DNA of 64,000 nucleotides from Caenorhabditis remanei (lineage: Eukaryota; Nematoda; Chromadorea; Rhabditida; Rhabditidae), in assembly GCF_010183535.1 (NCBI RefSeq), contig NC_071333.1, forward strand, positions 18,598,587 through 18,662,586. The letters run 5' to 3'. Numbering within the stretch: position 1 is the first letter of the stretch; each line of letters starts with the position of its first letter. Below, one piece after another: positions 35,598 to 47,840 of the stretch. A program made the translations under genes and the position numbers. The notes beneath the pieces were generated by a model. It ran no database searches, was not told the origin of the DNA, and was given only the letters and a program-made list of their open reading frames with translations.

Positions 35598-37053
35598 TTA
35601 AGAGACTGGTATAGCAACCGGTTTCTTGTCCTCGACGAACAACTCAAAGTATACCATTCCGAGGCGAGTGGAGATGTCGTGCTCAATGTTGAGGGCGTAG
35701 GCGCGGCACTCGACAATGACCAATTTGTTGCGTGGGATTGTTTCGAATTTGATCATAGCCTGCAAAACAAAACATGTCATTAGTGCTAAAAATGCATTAA
35801 GTAACTTACAATTGGTTGTTGGTAAGATGGGATAAAGACGTATGGGTAGTAGCGGCCGTCGATTCCAGATTCTGGCACGTACTTGACCTTTCCAAGATGT
35901 TCCTTGTCGAATGAAGTCTAAAATTTGAAAAAAATTAAAACTTATGAAACATAGTAAAGAAAAACTTACAGCTCCTTCACAGTTGATGGTGATGGATCCT
36001 GGCTTGTATCTACCCTTGATCTCTTCTGGCACACTATTTCCATCAAAGTCTACTGGACGCCATCCGATGAGTCTGTTTAAGGAGACAGCGACACACGGCT
36101 TTCCACTCTTGAATCCATATTGGTCCTTAGCTCCACATTGAGCCTTGTCGAATGGAGTGAGGTCGAAACGGCATGGATAGGTGTCTGGGTCGGTCTCAAG
36201 GGCTCCATTATTGTCTCCAGCTCCGCAGTCTCTGGTCTCATTTGTGTTTTGGTACTTGGAAAGGTATAAGTCGAGTTGCTTTACATATGGTTCCCAGGTC
36301 TTGGAGTCTTGCAAGTTAAACTTGATGAGCGTTGAATCCGGATTCTCCTTTAGCCATGGTTGGTATCCAACTCCTGAAAAAAGCTTTTTTATTCCCTCAC
36401 TCTATTTGAACCGATCGTTCTGTTAATTACTCGAGGTGTTGCAACAATTCAAACACTATCGATAAGCTGTTAGACGCGTCAATGACAATTTCCACACCTA
36501 CGTCAATTCGCAAGTTTTTATGAATTCCGGAAGATCAAATTGGTTTGTTGTTTGCTCGATAAAAACTTTAGAATCGCTTATCGGGTTGACTCCAAATTCT
36601 TAGAACTCCTTTGTTTTCAGACTCGAGAGTTGGATCAATGAACTTTCTTGCAACAACTTTTCTGAGTGCGAACCACTCGAGCTAACACAAACATATCAGT
36701 GGCGCAACAAGAAGTCGAGAGGGTTAAGAAACAAAAAAGAGGAACAGATTGGTGTAGTGACTAACCTGGATTCACTCCGATGATTGTTCCTTTACCGTAG
36801 AAACGAGGCACTTTCGGGTCTAAGGTTCTGAGGAAAATAGCGAGGCATCCAACGAAGAAGGCGGATAGGAAAATGTAGAAGATGATGTAGAAGACTGTGA
36901 TCTGGCCTGAAATTTTTATTTATCAATTTTTATCCTATCCGTCTGAGGATACATACACCAAGAGGTTGCTGTCCGGCCGAGCACGGTTCCTTTCTGCCGA
37001 TTGTACAAGAATTGTCCAAACGTCTCCGGTTCTGCTTTAGCCTCTCCGTTCAT
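35598..37053 (-). CDS. nkb-3: Na+/K+-transporting ATPase beta subunit
   Basis: Five exons on the - strand: 37053-36957, 36906-36766, 36373-35970, 35917-35810, 35759-35598; 303 residues. It is a type II membrane protein: a cytoplasmic N-terminus of about 33 residues ([23 protein letters not shown]), one membrane span at about 34-58 ([19 protein letters not shown]), and a large extracellular domain. The extracellular part has the family's conserved cysteines in pairs (CGAGDNNG...[27 protein letters not shown]...[10 protein letters not shown]) and an N-glycosylation site NTNET. Role: chaperones and stabilises the ATPase alpha subunit at the plasma membrane. An acceptor (GTTTCAG) ends 3 bases before the ATG, so trans-splicing is likely. 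Intron 36374-36765 is 392 bp; the rest are short. The symbol is recalled from C. elegans, next to aakb-1. Confidence 0.88.
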
Positions 37054-40000
37054 CAGCTGAAACCAAAACTACCAGAATAAAAAACACGTAAGTAAATTAC
37101 GGTTCTGTGGTGCCCAATGACATTATTTGGATTCCAATTCCGATTCAACTCAACTCACTTCACTCTATTCAGTCTTTACTAGATCAGCTACGTCACACAT
37201 GCGCACTTTTATGCCTCTTCTTCTTTTTTTTCTATCTGCTTCTTCTACAACTGCTCCTGCTCATTCTTATTCCGTTTTTTTCCGAAAGGGAAGAAGATAG
37301 AAAGAAGAAAGAGGGTAGGAGAGAAGTTTTGAGTAGTTCGAAAGAGATTTTGAGAAAGAATGAAAAGAAGAAGAGAGCTAACGGAAAAAAACTTTTTTTT
37401 AAAGTTGTGTTGCGTTTGCGAAATAAAAGTAATAATTTTTTAAAGTTGTAAGGAAAAAACTTGAATCGAATCATTTTCTGATATATCTAAAAAACTGAAA
37501 TGTTCTCATTCCGAAAGTTAGGATGTTAAGAAGATCTCACGCGATATCTCATGTCAAAAAATACGGAATTTTAGATTTTAAATAAAAAATTGCCCACCGT
37601 TTTATTCTCTTCTCCATTTATGGCGTGGTTCGTCATTTTTAGGTCCGTGTGCTGTTTTTCCTTCAGATGGAATAACGGGTACCCAAACTTTCTGAAAAAT
37701 AGAAAATATAGTATACTGATGGTGTTGAAGGAACAAAATCTCAAACAAAATGGAAAGTCGGATGGAGAAGAAGTAGAAAAAAAGCATTTAGAGCTGAAAG
37801 CATACCAAAACAAAACAACAAGGATGCACATATGCATGGCTGTTTGGTGATGATGTCACCCCCCACCGTCCGCCACAAAAAATATGGAAGGAAGAGTCGT
37901 CGTCGTCTTCTTCTATCTCTAAAGGGACAACACCCGCTTGAAAAAAAAGGGGGGAAAATAGAAAATAGAAAGAAGAAGAAAGCAAGATGGAATGGCAATG
38001 TCAGTGTGGGAAAAACGAATGGCAAAGAAGGCAACGGACGGGAGATTGGATCAACTTGTTTCTTTTTTGACAAAAACAAACAAAGTTGTGCATTGTCTAG
38101 GAGCAAATGAAATGGGGAAGAGTGAAACAGGTAGTAGACTAAAGTGTTCACTTTCGAAAAAGATTGAGTGAAGAGAGCGAGAGAGGAAGTACCCCCCAAT
38201 CATTGTGTGGGAGTTGAGAGGGTGTTCCAGAGGCATAGATCATTGAAAGAAGCAGTTGTTTTCAAAAAAAAAATTAATTTTTCGGATTGATATGAGTGTG
38301 GTTACATAGGTACTACCATACAAAAAATACTAGAAAAATATAAAACTTTTTTCCAATTTCTCCTCCAAAAACGCTTTTTTTCAAACTTGCCTTCGCCACA
38401 TCTGCTACATAAAGCATGGTATTGAATTTCATGTCTGTGAAGTCTTTTTTTCTTTTTTCAACAAAAGCTTTTCCTTGAATAGCCTATATGTTTTGAAAAG
38501 GTAAGAAGAAGAAAATAAACTTTGGTTTTTTTTTCAAAATCTTTGTCAAAATCCATCTGATTTCAAAAATAGATTCCGATGAATTAAGGGAGAGTGAACA
38601 TTAAAAATTATATACTTTGAAATTAAGTAGATAATCTTCAAAAAACCCAAAAATATTAGAAAAAGACAAAAACTCGAAATTCACAACGAAAAGTCGAAAA
38701 GTTGCAAAACGCGTAGCGAAATGACATGTAAAGTACAAACACTGTCTACTGCCCAATCCTAGCGAGACATTCCACGGGAAGGATTGCGAGTAAGAGAAGC
38801 TGAGACTTTGAAAAAACAGAAGGAGACCAAGGCCGTCATTTCGAAATGTTGCTGGTTGGACTAGCCTTACCTGAGTAACCGAAAGAAAACAACAATACCG
38901 AATGTTTTTTTTTCCGTCTCGCCAAAGTACTTTACTTGTCACAATAAAAACAATAAATTCGAAGTGACAAGTATATGCCTATTGTTTCTTCCGATACCGA
39001 TAGAAAGTACCGATGGAAAGTTGTCACATCGAATCATTGTTCTGCTTTCTTCATTTTTCATAAAGAGGACTGTTATAGAGAACAACGAGATTGAATATTT
39101 TCCAGAAAAATGTGAATGTTTGCAATTCTAACATTCATTCATTTTATCTCAGCATGATGACAAACTGATAAAGGTTTTGAATGGCGTCAATTGTCGTAAT
39201 AACCTATAACGACAGACAATCACGAAAAGTCTGATTGTTGCAAAATCTCAATTAGCACTTTTCCCGACAATATTGTGGTTTGGTTGTGTACATTTATAAA
39301 AATTGATAAGGAAGGGGGTTGGAACTAGCTCAAAAATGTTGAGAATTTTAGTAGATCAAAATTCATTAATGTTTAGTAAATCACCACTCTATAACATCAA
39401 AGAACAATCATAAATGTCAAGGAACATCTTGAAAAGTGAAAGGAAGAACTAAACAGTAGTAATGGGTGATTGAGAAGACGAGGTGGGAGGAACAGCTGTC
39501 GAAGACGAAGGAACCACCTGTTTTTTGCTTCGTTTTTTTTGCTCTTGCCACCTCTTAGTTCTCTCTTCTAAGCTATGCCATTGTGAACATTATAATGTGA
39601 AAAAAAACGCTTTCAAAGACTTGGAGTAAACTAAGACTATGCTTAGAATGACTATGGAGCTACTACCCGTTGAATGGAACCTCGCTCACAAGAATTGGAA
39701 ATGTGAGAAAATGAGGGGGGACAAGGACAAAACTCGTTAGGCCAGAAACCATGGTAACACATGTTGTGGACATGCTGTACCCCCCTCTAAACCAAAAATG
39801 AAGGAAAATAAGCATCTTTTTTAATTGTGTTGAAATAAACGGCAGTAGCACCCGGAGCAAATGCAAGATGGGACACTACACAATGGTTTTTGTTTGTTTA
39901 ATACAAAGCATCTTGAGAGCTCTTATAAATTCAAGCTGGACTAAATCTAAATGAACCGCGACATACAAATGCTCTTATTCGAATTAGTCTCTTCGAAAAA

Positions 40001-40883
40001 GGGAGGAAACTTCCACGCTGAAAGAAAAAGTGCAAAAAACCGTGAGCGTCTTATGATGTGGAAGTGATACACATACATCAATAAGCTTAACTCTGACGTT
40101 TGTCCCGTTTTTTGGTGTTACTTTGATTAAAAAAGAGGACGCAAAACATTTGATTACAGAACAGTGTCAGTTTTAGGTTTGAAAAGTTGCAAAAACATGT
40201 AGGACAGAAAAGTACTACTCCTTGCACTTCACACTTTCAGAATATTTGATTAGCTCCGTTCTCCCACGCCTACACAAGGCTCCGTCAAGTATTTGAAGAA
40301 ACCCGCTTCTGACCTTTCCATCTCTATCTATCACAACACAAGGAACAGAGAAGAAAAAACACATTTTTTCCAAAAAAACCTCTCTAAACTTGCGATTGAA
40401 ACCTGATATATTTGCTTTTGAACGAGCAAAGAAAATGAGAGAAGAGCAAAAGCAAGATCAACGGGAAACCAGGCGTGGAGCATCTTTCGCCAAGCTACAA
40501 CTCTCCTGGTTCCGAGGGCAACAAAAAAACAAAAATGGGGTTGAGCTATTACGTCAATTGGATCATTGACGACCGAGGACGATACGACGCAAATTTTTCA
40601 TCTTTTCCCTCCCCATTCCATCGAACTTATCTCTGATAGCAGTACGCCGGTTTTTATCAATGCCCGAAATCAAATACACCTATTAGACACACAACAGAGA
40701 CACAAACACAAGTGAACGAGAAAAAAAATTGAAGAGATTTTCTGTTGTCTGTATATAACCCATCTAACCCCACTTCCGGAAAATTTCAAGAAAAAAAAGT
40801 TGCTGATGATAATGAGAGAGAAAAAATGAACAATTGAACTTTTTTTTAATATGGAAGATGAGAAACTTGTTTATTCCTAATTC

Positions 40884-41057
40884 CATACTTGTCAAGGGCC
40901 GCCCCGATAAGGCTCGGGAAAACCCGAAGGCCCGGCTTCAAAAATTGAACCATTTTTTAAGAATTTCTTCTAATTTTGAATGATAGTCTGAAATTTGACT
41001 TTTTCCGCAAAAAAATCGAAAAATTTGATATTTGAACTTCGGGCCTTGACAAGAATG
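40884..41057. repeat. MITE-like element, CAGACTTG family, copy C
   Basis: The left end CATACTTGTCAAGGGCCG is mirrored by GGGCCTTGACAAGAATG at the right, about 174 bp in all with an AT-rich centre. The outermost bases differ from copies A, B and D. Confidence 0.7.
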
Positions 41058-43803
41058 CTAATTGTATTTTTTTTCAGGTTTTCTAATTAATAAACTATAT
41101 CAGTCATTCTCAGTTCTCAGTTTTCACTCCAAATGAAATTGGTCACAAAATACAAAAACAGGTATCAACAACCAACAACTTCTAAAAGAGATGGAAAGTT
41201 TACAAAACAAGTGAGACGCAGATTGTGATGACACTTGTAAACCCAATCTCTTCTTCTACACCGATCACAATCTACAATGATTTTCAAATGATCTTTCCTT
41301 GACCGGTTGAATGAACGGATCATAGTTTTACAATTTATTTTTACAATTTAGAGCCAACACCCAGAAAAGCGGATGGAGTGAGCCAAATGAGCAACCAAAG
41401 AGGACAAGAGTATTAATGTAGACGGGGGGAAGAATAGCGAGGGTGCCATAAACATACGCCAATTCTGTTTCTCTCTTACTCTCTAGCCATGCAAATGGTT
41501 GTATGGAGTAAAAAAGACAAATGACTGTTTTTTCTGTGCGCGATGTTCTTACGTTCTTACAAGACCTTCAAAATTTGTTCCTACAGTTATATGGTTAGAA
41601 GAAAGTGGTGTCCTTTAAAGAATGAAAATATAGAAATAGAGATAGATATGATAACTTATACCTATCATCATCAAATCAACTAAACCGAAATTTTCTCTTT
41701 TCTTCTCTTCTGAATGAAAAGAAAAGTAAGACGGACTTATGTATCAATCACAGAACGCAAATACACTCATTTTCTGATGGAATGAGAAGGATCAAAATGA
41801 AAACACATAATCATGGGATAAGCCAGAGGAGTTATCGATAAGAGTTCTGTTTTTCATTGAGAGTACAAACAGAAATAGACGCATACTCTCTCTTTCCACG
41901 GGTCTATAGAGGTTTGAAGGTCGGTGTTAAATTGAGACGGGAGGGTTACTTGAATAAGACAAAAATACAGCGAGAAGAAAGGTGAGGGCAACATAAAATT
42001 GTCCGAAACCAGTCAAAATTGTTTTCTTTTTGAAAGAAATTGGCATTTGTGGGTGTGGGGGCGAACGAATTCTGTTGGGACAAAACTTTTTTGCTGGAGG
42101 AAGATTTCGCCAGCTTTCGGTAGTTTCTTGTGAAGCCCCGAGGTAATTGAATTCAAAATTTCAAATAAGATTCGCAACTCTTTTTTCGTATTCTGTCGTG
42201 GTAAGTAAGAGAAAAATGAACTCTAGCATAGAACATCTAAATCTGGAACATTGAAGAATGTGGAACACTACTAAAACTACAAAATGTTCAGAATAACTCA
42301 TAACCAAACCAACACTGAAAAGTTGCGGAAACTGCAGCATTTTCTGTCTACACATTTGCCCTCCTCGCCGTTTTCGCTCTCCCTTTCTCCCACCAAATTT
42401 TAATCCATTAACCAACAATAGTGTCTTCCTTGACAGAAGGGAGGGGGACCGCCGCCGCTGCAAAATCGACGGCAGGAGCCCACCTAATCCTATGGGCACA
42501 CGAGTTTGTCCCCGACTTACTACGCCCACGAAATTTTAATAACCGACAAATATTTGTATCTCTATTTTTCTATTTTTGCACTTGCATTTGTACCGGTGAC
42601 ACATTGAGTAACTTATTTGAACCTTTATATACTATAGCAGCAAAAATACCAAATATGCCACGGGTCAGGCCGGGCCGGGGTTTGAAACTCAGAAATAGTT
42701 TGAGTAAAACTTTTAACAAAATTTTGAAATTTTTCGAATCTTTCCCGAAAATGGCTAATTTTTCACTATACTTAAAAATTCAATCAAAATCCAGTTATGC
42801 ATCAAGACATTAGATTTTTTTAAATGTAAAATTCAAGAAATAATAAATAAATAAATGAAAAATTGGCTGCTGCCCCGACGAAAAATAATTTTTACGTCTG
42901 CAACTCTAAAGTTCTTTTTTAATTTGTACGCCAGAGGTAATTAGTAATTAGCAAGATTCTCAGAATCTAAATTGGCAGGAAAAAGAAAAATGTGTTGTCC
43001 CAGGCGCTAAAAATAAATCTAGTGACGATAAATATCGGAAACTGACGACAATTCCAAGAGAAAAGAGAAACCAAAGGTTTTTTCTTTTCATTTTTTTTTC
43101 TCACTCAGGAAGAGAATGAGAAATAAAATATAGATCTCATGGTATCACTGTACGAATTTAGATTCCAAATAAAAGTCTAAATTGAAGAAATCTACTGACA
43201 AACCAAAAACCAAAAAAAGATTCAAAAGGCCAAGTGAGATAACAAGGAAAACTATTTTATTGTTTCAAAATTGACTTGAATTTCTCAGAAATCGGAGTGA
43301 AAAGCGCAAAGAAACTTTAGTTATTGTTTAATTTGAAATACGTCAAATCATCGAAAAACTGAGCAAATGATCTTTGTTCTGATGTGTACTCATTGAGCAC
43401 ATCGAGCAACTTTTTTTTGTTGCTTCTCTTGACTGGCTTCTTTGTAAATAATTGGGTTCCGATTTACTCATTTGTCAAGAAAAAAGGAATGAAACAGATG
43501 CACATGAAGGTTACGATTGAGGAGACGACACACGATATTTGAGAGGAAACTTGTGGGGCAGAACCGAAACAAGAAACAAGAAAACCAAATTTTTCTTTAT
43601 TTTTATTGCTAGAGAATAAAAATCAACTAGAAAGTTTTTATGGTCATCGAACTACGAATAGATAGAAGATATCAGAATTGAAATAAAATGACGAATTTTC
43701 ACAGAGAAGGCGGAATGAAAATAGAGCGGAAACAACATTATGACACCTCCTGAATCGGTAATTGCTGTCATTTGGAAAGTGGTCTACCGACAAGATCTAG
43801 TAA

Positions 43804-43843
43804 TAGTATCTATTAGTATCCAGTAGTATGCAGTAGTATAGTA
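43804..43843. repeat. 10-bp tandem repeat, about 4 units
   Basis: TAGTATNNAN units start at 43804, 43814, 43824 and 43834 (TAGTATCTAT, TAGTATCCAG, TAGTATGCAG, TAGTATAGTA). A short minisatellite in non-coding DNA. Confidence 0.75.
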
Positions 43844-44287
43844 TCATTTGAAAAGATAAATTCACATAGCTTCTCAATTTGAAAAATAAAAATAAAAATA
43901 TGTTGGTTAAAAAAGATGAAGGGAAAAAGTTGAACCAGTAAACAATAATTAGAACAGAACAACATCGATTTTCAAAATTTCAAGGGCATCCCTCGCACTC
44001 AAAGAACCGACACTAGTGTTCGAATAGATAACTGGTTTGGTTTGACTATACGTGTCGACTTCCACTGGTGGTTGACAATCAAAGACCATTTCTGACCAAT
44101 TTCTCAAATTAATCCATTTCAGTTCAATTTATGTACACATGTATTTTCCAGTAGCATATGAAATTTATCTAATTTTCCACGTTTTTCGAAAAAGTCACAT
44201 AGAGGGAGCGAGACACAATGAAAGAAAAATACGAAGTAGTGTCGACTGCCAAGTTTTTCAAGATGTCCCACTGTTGTTTCTATCGCC

Positions 44288-44360
44288 GCCCGGTTAGCTC
44301 AGTCGGTAGAGCACCAGACTCTTAATCTGGTTGTCGCGGGTTCGAGCCCCGCATTGGGCT
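44288..44360 (+). tRNA. tRNA-Lys (anticodon CTT), second copy
   Basis: The 73-nt sequence is identical to the tRNA at 8315-8387, with the same CTCTTAA anticodon loop. The bases just upstream (TATCGCC) are also shared, and a T run follows about 5 nt downstream. It stands alone in the gene-poor region. Confidence 0.95.
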
Positions 44361-44670
44361 TACGTTTTTTTTTAATGAGTAATTTTTGGTTTTTTTTTGG
44401 GATAGTATGAAATCAAGTTTCCAAAATGTCCGAACTTCAAACGTTCACTATCCAATGATAAGAAGATAAGAATGTCACTTGTCCTTCAAGTAGCTACTGG
44501 TGATATCATTGATATTCTTTCACTTCGTGACGTCAAAGAATTGATAAGTTATCAAAGACGTATAGAACTTTATTGCATTCTGTTTATTTTATGTGTTCCA
44601 TAATAGAAACCGTTTTTTCGATTTTTAAAAGGAAAGGTGTTTGAACCGTTTGGTTTCAAAAGTGCAAGTA

Positions 44671-44781
44671 ATAAAATAAGTGAACCAGCTCGAATAAAAC
44701 ACTTAAGGACTCATTAACCATTTGAAATAGCAATAAAATAAGTGAACTAGCTATAATTAAATACTTGAGGACTCATTTACC
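44671..44781. repeat. Tandem duplication, about 62-bp period, two units
   Basis: The unit ATAAAATAAGTGAACCAGCT... ending GGACTCATTAACC (44671-44719) recurs at 44733-44781 with about seven substitutions. Non-coding. Confidence 0.75.
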
Positions 44782-45000
44782 GTGTAAATGTATTTCTACA
44801 TTTTTTCCGGACAATAAACTTTTTTGGAGAAGGATTTTAGAAGTCGCAGCAAGAAGTTCAAAGAATTTTTAATAACGGACTTTTCAAAACAATGATTTGT
44901 ATAATTATTTCAAATTTCAGAAGCAATTTCTATAATGGACCTACCCACGTAGAAAACTTGTCCTATTTGAAGCAATTTATTTATATTTTAATACTAAAAA

Positions 45001-45227
45001 AAAATGGTGGATTAAAATCCACCATTTTTGTACAGTAAGAAAATGCACTGATGACAAATTTTTCGGTACAAGGTATCGCAAGCTAAAAATTCAATTTTTG
45101 TGTGTATGGTACAGTATGAAACAGTGTGACACACAAAACATTAGAGACGCTTTGAGTTCTCAGCTTGGGAATTCCTGTACCGAAAAATTTTTCAGTGCAC
45201 TTTTTACTGTACAAAATGGCAGATTGA
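45001..45227. repeat. MITE-like element with about 50-bp inverted termini next to a hairpin
   Basis: AAATGGTGGATT and AATCCACCATTT form a near-perfect short hairpin at about 45003-45028. From it runs CCATTTTTGTACAGTAAG, through TGCACTG to TTTTTCGGTAC, mirrored at 45172-45227 (GTACCGAAAAATTTTTCAGTGCAC and onward). The inner spacer is about 100 bp. Non-coding transposon derivative by structure. Confidence 0.75.
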
Positions 45228-46220
45228 TGCATTATTTTGCATTAGTGAATATAAGTAATTAGTAAAAACTTGCATTAAATAGTACAAGATTTCTTCATGG
45301 GTAAGTCCATAAATTTATCCTGTAACTGCATTAAAAAAATGCAATGTGTGATAAAGTTCCTTCATCAATTTTTTCTCCTTGATCAATAAATACTTTTTGC
45401 ATACCATCCATTCAGTACTGTACGAACAACTGTGAAGCCCTTCATCATTATTTGACCTCCAGTAGAAATCCCACCAATTGTTTCACTAGTACATTTCCCC
45501 GACTCTGCAGTTCTGAATGCTCTCCCCCAGGGCTCTCTTTTTTTTCTGGTGACGGGTTCTTTTCGCCCGTCGCTTTTTGTGTCACGGCTAAAAAAACGTC
45601 GCGGACACTCTTGTCCAATTCTAGAGAATTCTAATAAAGACGGCTCCAAATGTTTCGCTTCTCTGCGGACCCCGACTATAGCAGCGCTATTTCTGTTTCT
45701 TTTTTCTCTGAGTCGAAATTAATCTCATTTGAAGAAAGTGTATCTTGTAATCGGCTTCTGCTCTACTCGGTTTGTCTCATGCACTTTTACCATTTTTCCG
45801 AGTCAAGCATATGCACTTTTTTAAAGTCCACTTCTAAGACTAAAGAACCAAACAAAACCCTTTCGCTTGGTACGAAAAGAAATCCGACGTTCAAAAATCT
45901 TCCTTTGAAATTAAAAAAAAACGAGTGTATGACCTTCAGCCGTTTTCATCGTGTCCTCCAGACCACCCAGTCGGTATAATTTCGGCAGGTGTTTTTGTCT
46001 TCCCCTTCACCTTGATGGTTTTTTCTCTTTTTTTTCTCATCCATCTGCCCTTTTACGTCTGCCGATATTGTAGGTAAGGGTCATCGAATGCAAATGCCGA
46101 ATTCACACAATGGGTCATTAACCGAGGGATATTCAATGTGTGCGTCGACACCGCGGAGTAGTTTTTATGGCAGTTGGTCGATGGCATTGAAATGCAAATG
46201 TGAACAGACATCTGCGTTTG

Positions 46221-47840
46221 AATGCACTTTTAAGTATACGGTACTTGCGCTCTAACATTTTCGAATTGGAGAGACAATAGGATTCGCAGAGCCATTTCTC
46301 ACTGGGTGGCAGATGGTTCGACCGGGGCGCTCTTTTTTCTGACTACTTTTGTCCTAGTTACAAGGGAACAGCTCGAACATATTAGAGAGACGTCTACCAG
46401 GGGATGTGAAATATTTAACTAGAGAAATAGTTTTACAAAGGAACCTCAAGGGGTTTTAGAATTGGAATTGGATTTCAATCGTTCCAAACTGCTGCCAGGC
46501 ATTAAGGACAGCTCGATCAGGCATTTCCAAAATTCATGTCTTGTGCTCGTCACTTTAAGTAAAATAAGAAAAACCGTCTTCACCCATGGTTTTAGTAACC
46601 ATTCTCAGGCTTTTACAGGGCTCAATCACAGAGGTGGCACTTTGAGACGGCTTTTCTTAGCGACAAGTCACGAGAACAAAACAAAACTGTTTTTAACGCC
46701 TGACAGCAATTTGGAACTATTCCAAACTTGCGACCCCATGAGATTCATTTGTAATGGAAATCTTATTTGGCAAACACGAGAAAATGTCCTACCAAATTTA
46801 AAGGAAAAACTACTTTGGAAAATTTCAGAAAAGTTATGAGCAGTCGGTGTAATTTTTTCCGATTTATGCGGTCTTATCGAGAACAGTAATACACTATCCT
46901 GATTTCTTCATTTCAAGTTCCCTAAGCAACCACAAAACACTTTCTATTTTGTTGCCAGGTGCTGGATGAAACCTGTTTACAGGTGTCCTAATTAATCACT
47001 CCCTATTTGATTATTTCAATCTACATCTTATTGATAAACATGATGAAAGAGTTTGAGCTATTTCGGACGAAAAAGAATAAAACACTTTTTCTAACATATT
47101 TCTAAGTTATAAACCAAAGATTGTTTCACTACATTTCAATTCGAGCCATTCGTGGTGCTCTCTGAAACAGACAGTTGGAGAAAAGCCTCCCAGTCTGACC
47201 ATCTGCCTTTCAGTAAACACTGTTCTTCTTTCTAACGGAAATTGCGTTCTTTCATTCCAAAATGTTAGTGCAAGTACCGTATAGCCTAAAAGTACATGAA
47301 CGCTGAAAGTTGGGGAAAACGTATGAAAGAGAGGAATAAAGATAGCATTATTTTGTATAACATTTACAGTTTAAAAACAGTTGAAAGATTTAGGAAAATA
47401 GATTTCATAGTTTCAATAATTGAAAACATTAGAAGCCTCTGCAAGTTTTCTCAAAATGCTATTTTGAAAACTAGATCTGATCAGTTTAAGGTTTTTGAGT
47501 TGAACAACTTCTCATTATTTTTTTTACCTTATTAGATAAAAAATCGGAGTCATTATGACTCAATCGTGGAAAAGATAAAACCACTTTTTGAGTAAAAAAC
47601 TCTGGATCCCCTAGTAGACGCCATTCTCATATGTTCGAGCTGCCCCCATGTAACTAAGAGAAAAGAAGTCAGAAAAAAGACCACCCGGTCGAACCATCTG
47701 CTTCCCAGTGAAAAATGGCTTTTTGAATCCGAATGTCTCTTGAATTCGAAAATCTAAAAGTACAAGTACCGTATGCCTTAAAAGTGCATGGACGCTGAAG
47801 GTTAGGGAAAAAACGTGTGAAAGTGAGGAATAAAGATTTC
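46221..47840. repeat. Complex repeat: inverted arms plus a third direct copy
   Basis: The left arm 46221-46407 (AATGCACTTTTAAGTATACG to CGTCTACCAGGGGAT) matches the reverse complement of 47604-47789. A third copy, in the same orientation as the right arm, lies at 47198-47343 and shares CCATCTGC, CAAGTACCGTAT, GAACGCTGAAAGTT and GAGGAATAAAGAT with 47695-47837. All three carry many substitutions. No transposase ORF is recognisable between them. It looks like an old composite or nested non-autonomous element. Confidence 0.7.

Larger units (their letters stand above)
37054..44287. other. 7-kb gene-poor region upstream of nkb-3, purine-rich on + strand
   Basis: No coding exon is supported; ORFs here are Lys/Glu/Arg-rich (+) or Phe/Ser/Leu-rich (-) translations of purine or pyrimidine tracts. 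From about 37.2 to 43.7 kb the + strand is rich in A+G, so the - strand, the sense strand of nkb-3, is pyrimidine-rich, the mirror of the region upstream of nhr-71. It contains repeat copy C (40884-41057), a 10-bp tandem array (43804-43843) and a paired bZIP-like site near 40550-40572. It may include regulatory DNA or a transcribed outron of nkb-3. Confidence 0.55.

Noticed and set aside
42161..42813. ORFs of 122 (-) and 130 (+) residues in the gene-poor region
   Set aside because: No recognisable domain, no start or splice context, and the + frame runs into a GC-rich repeat-like block.
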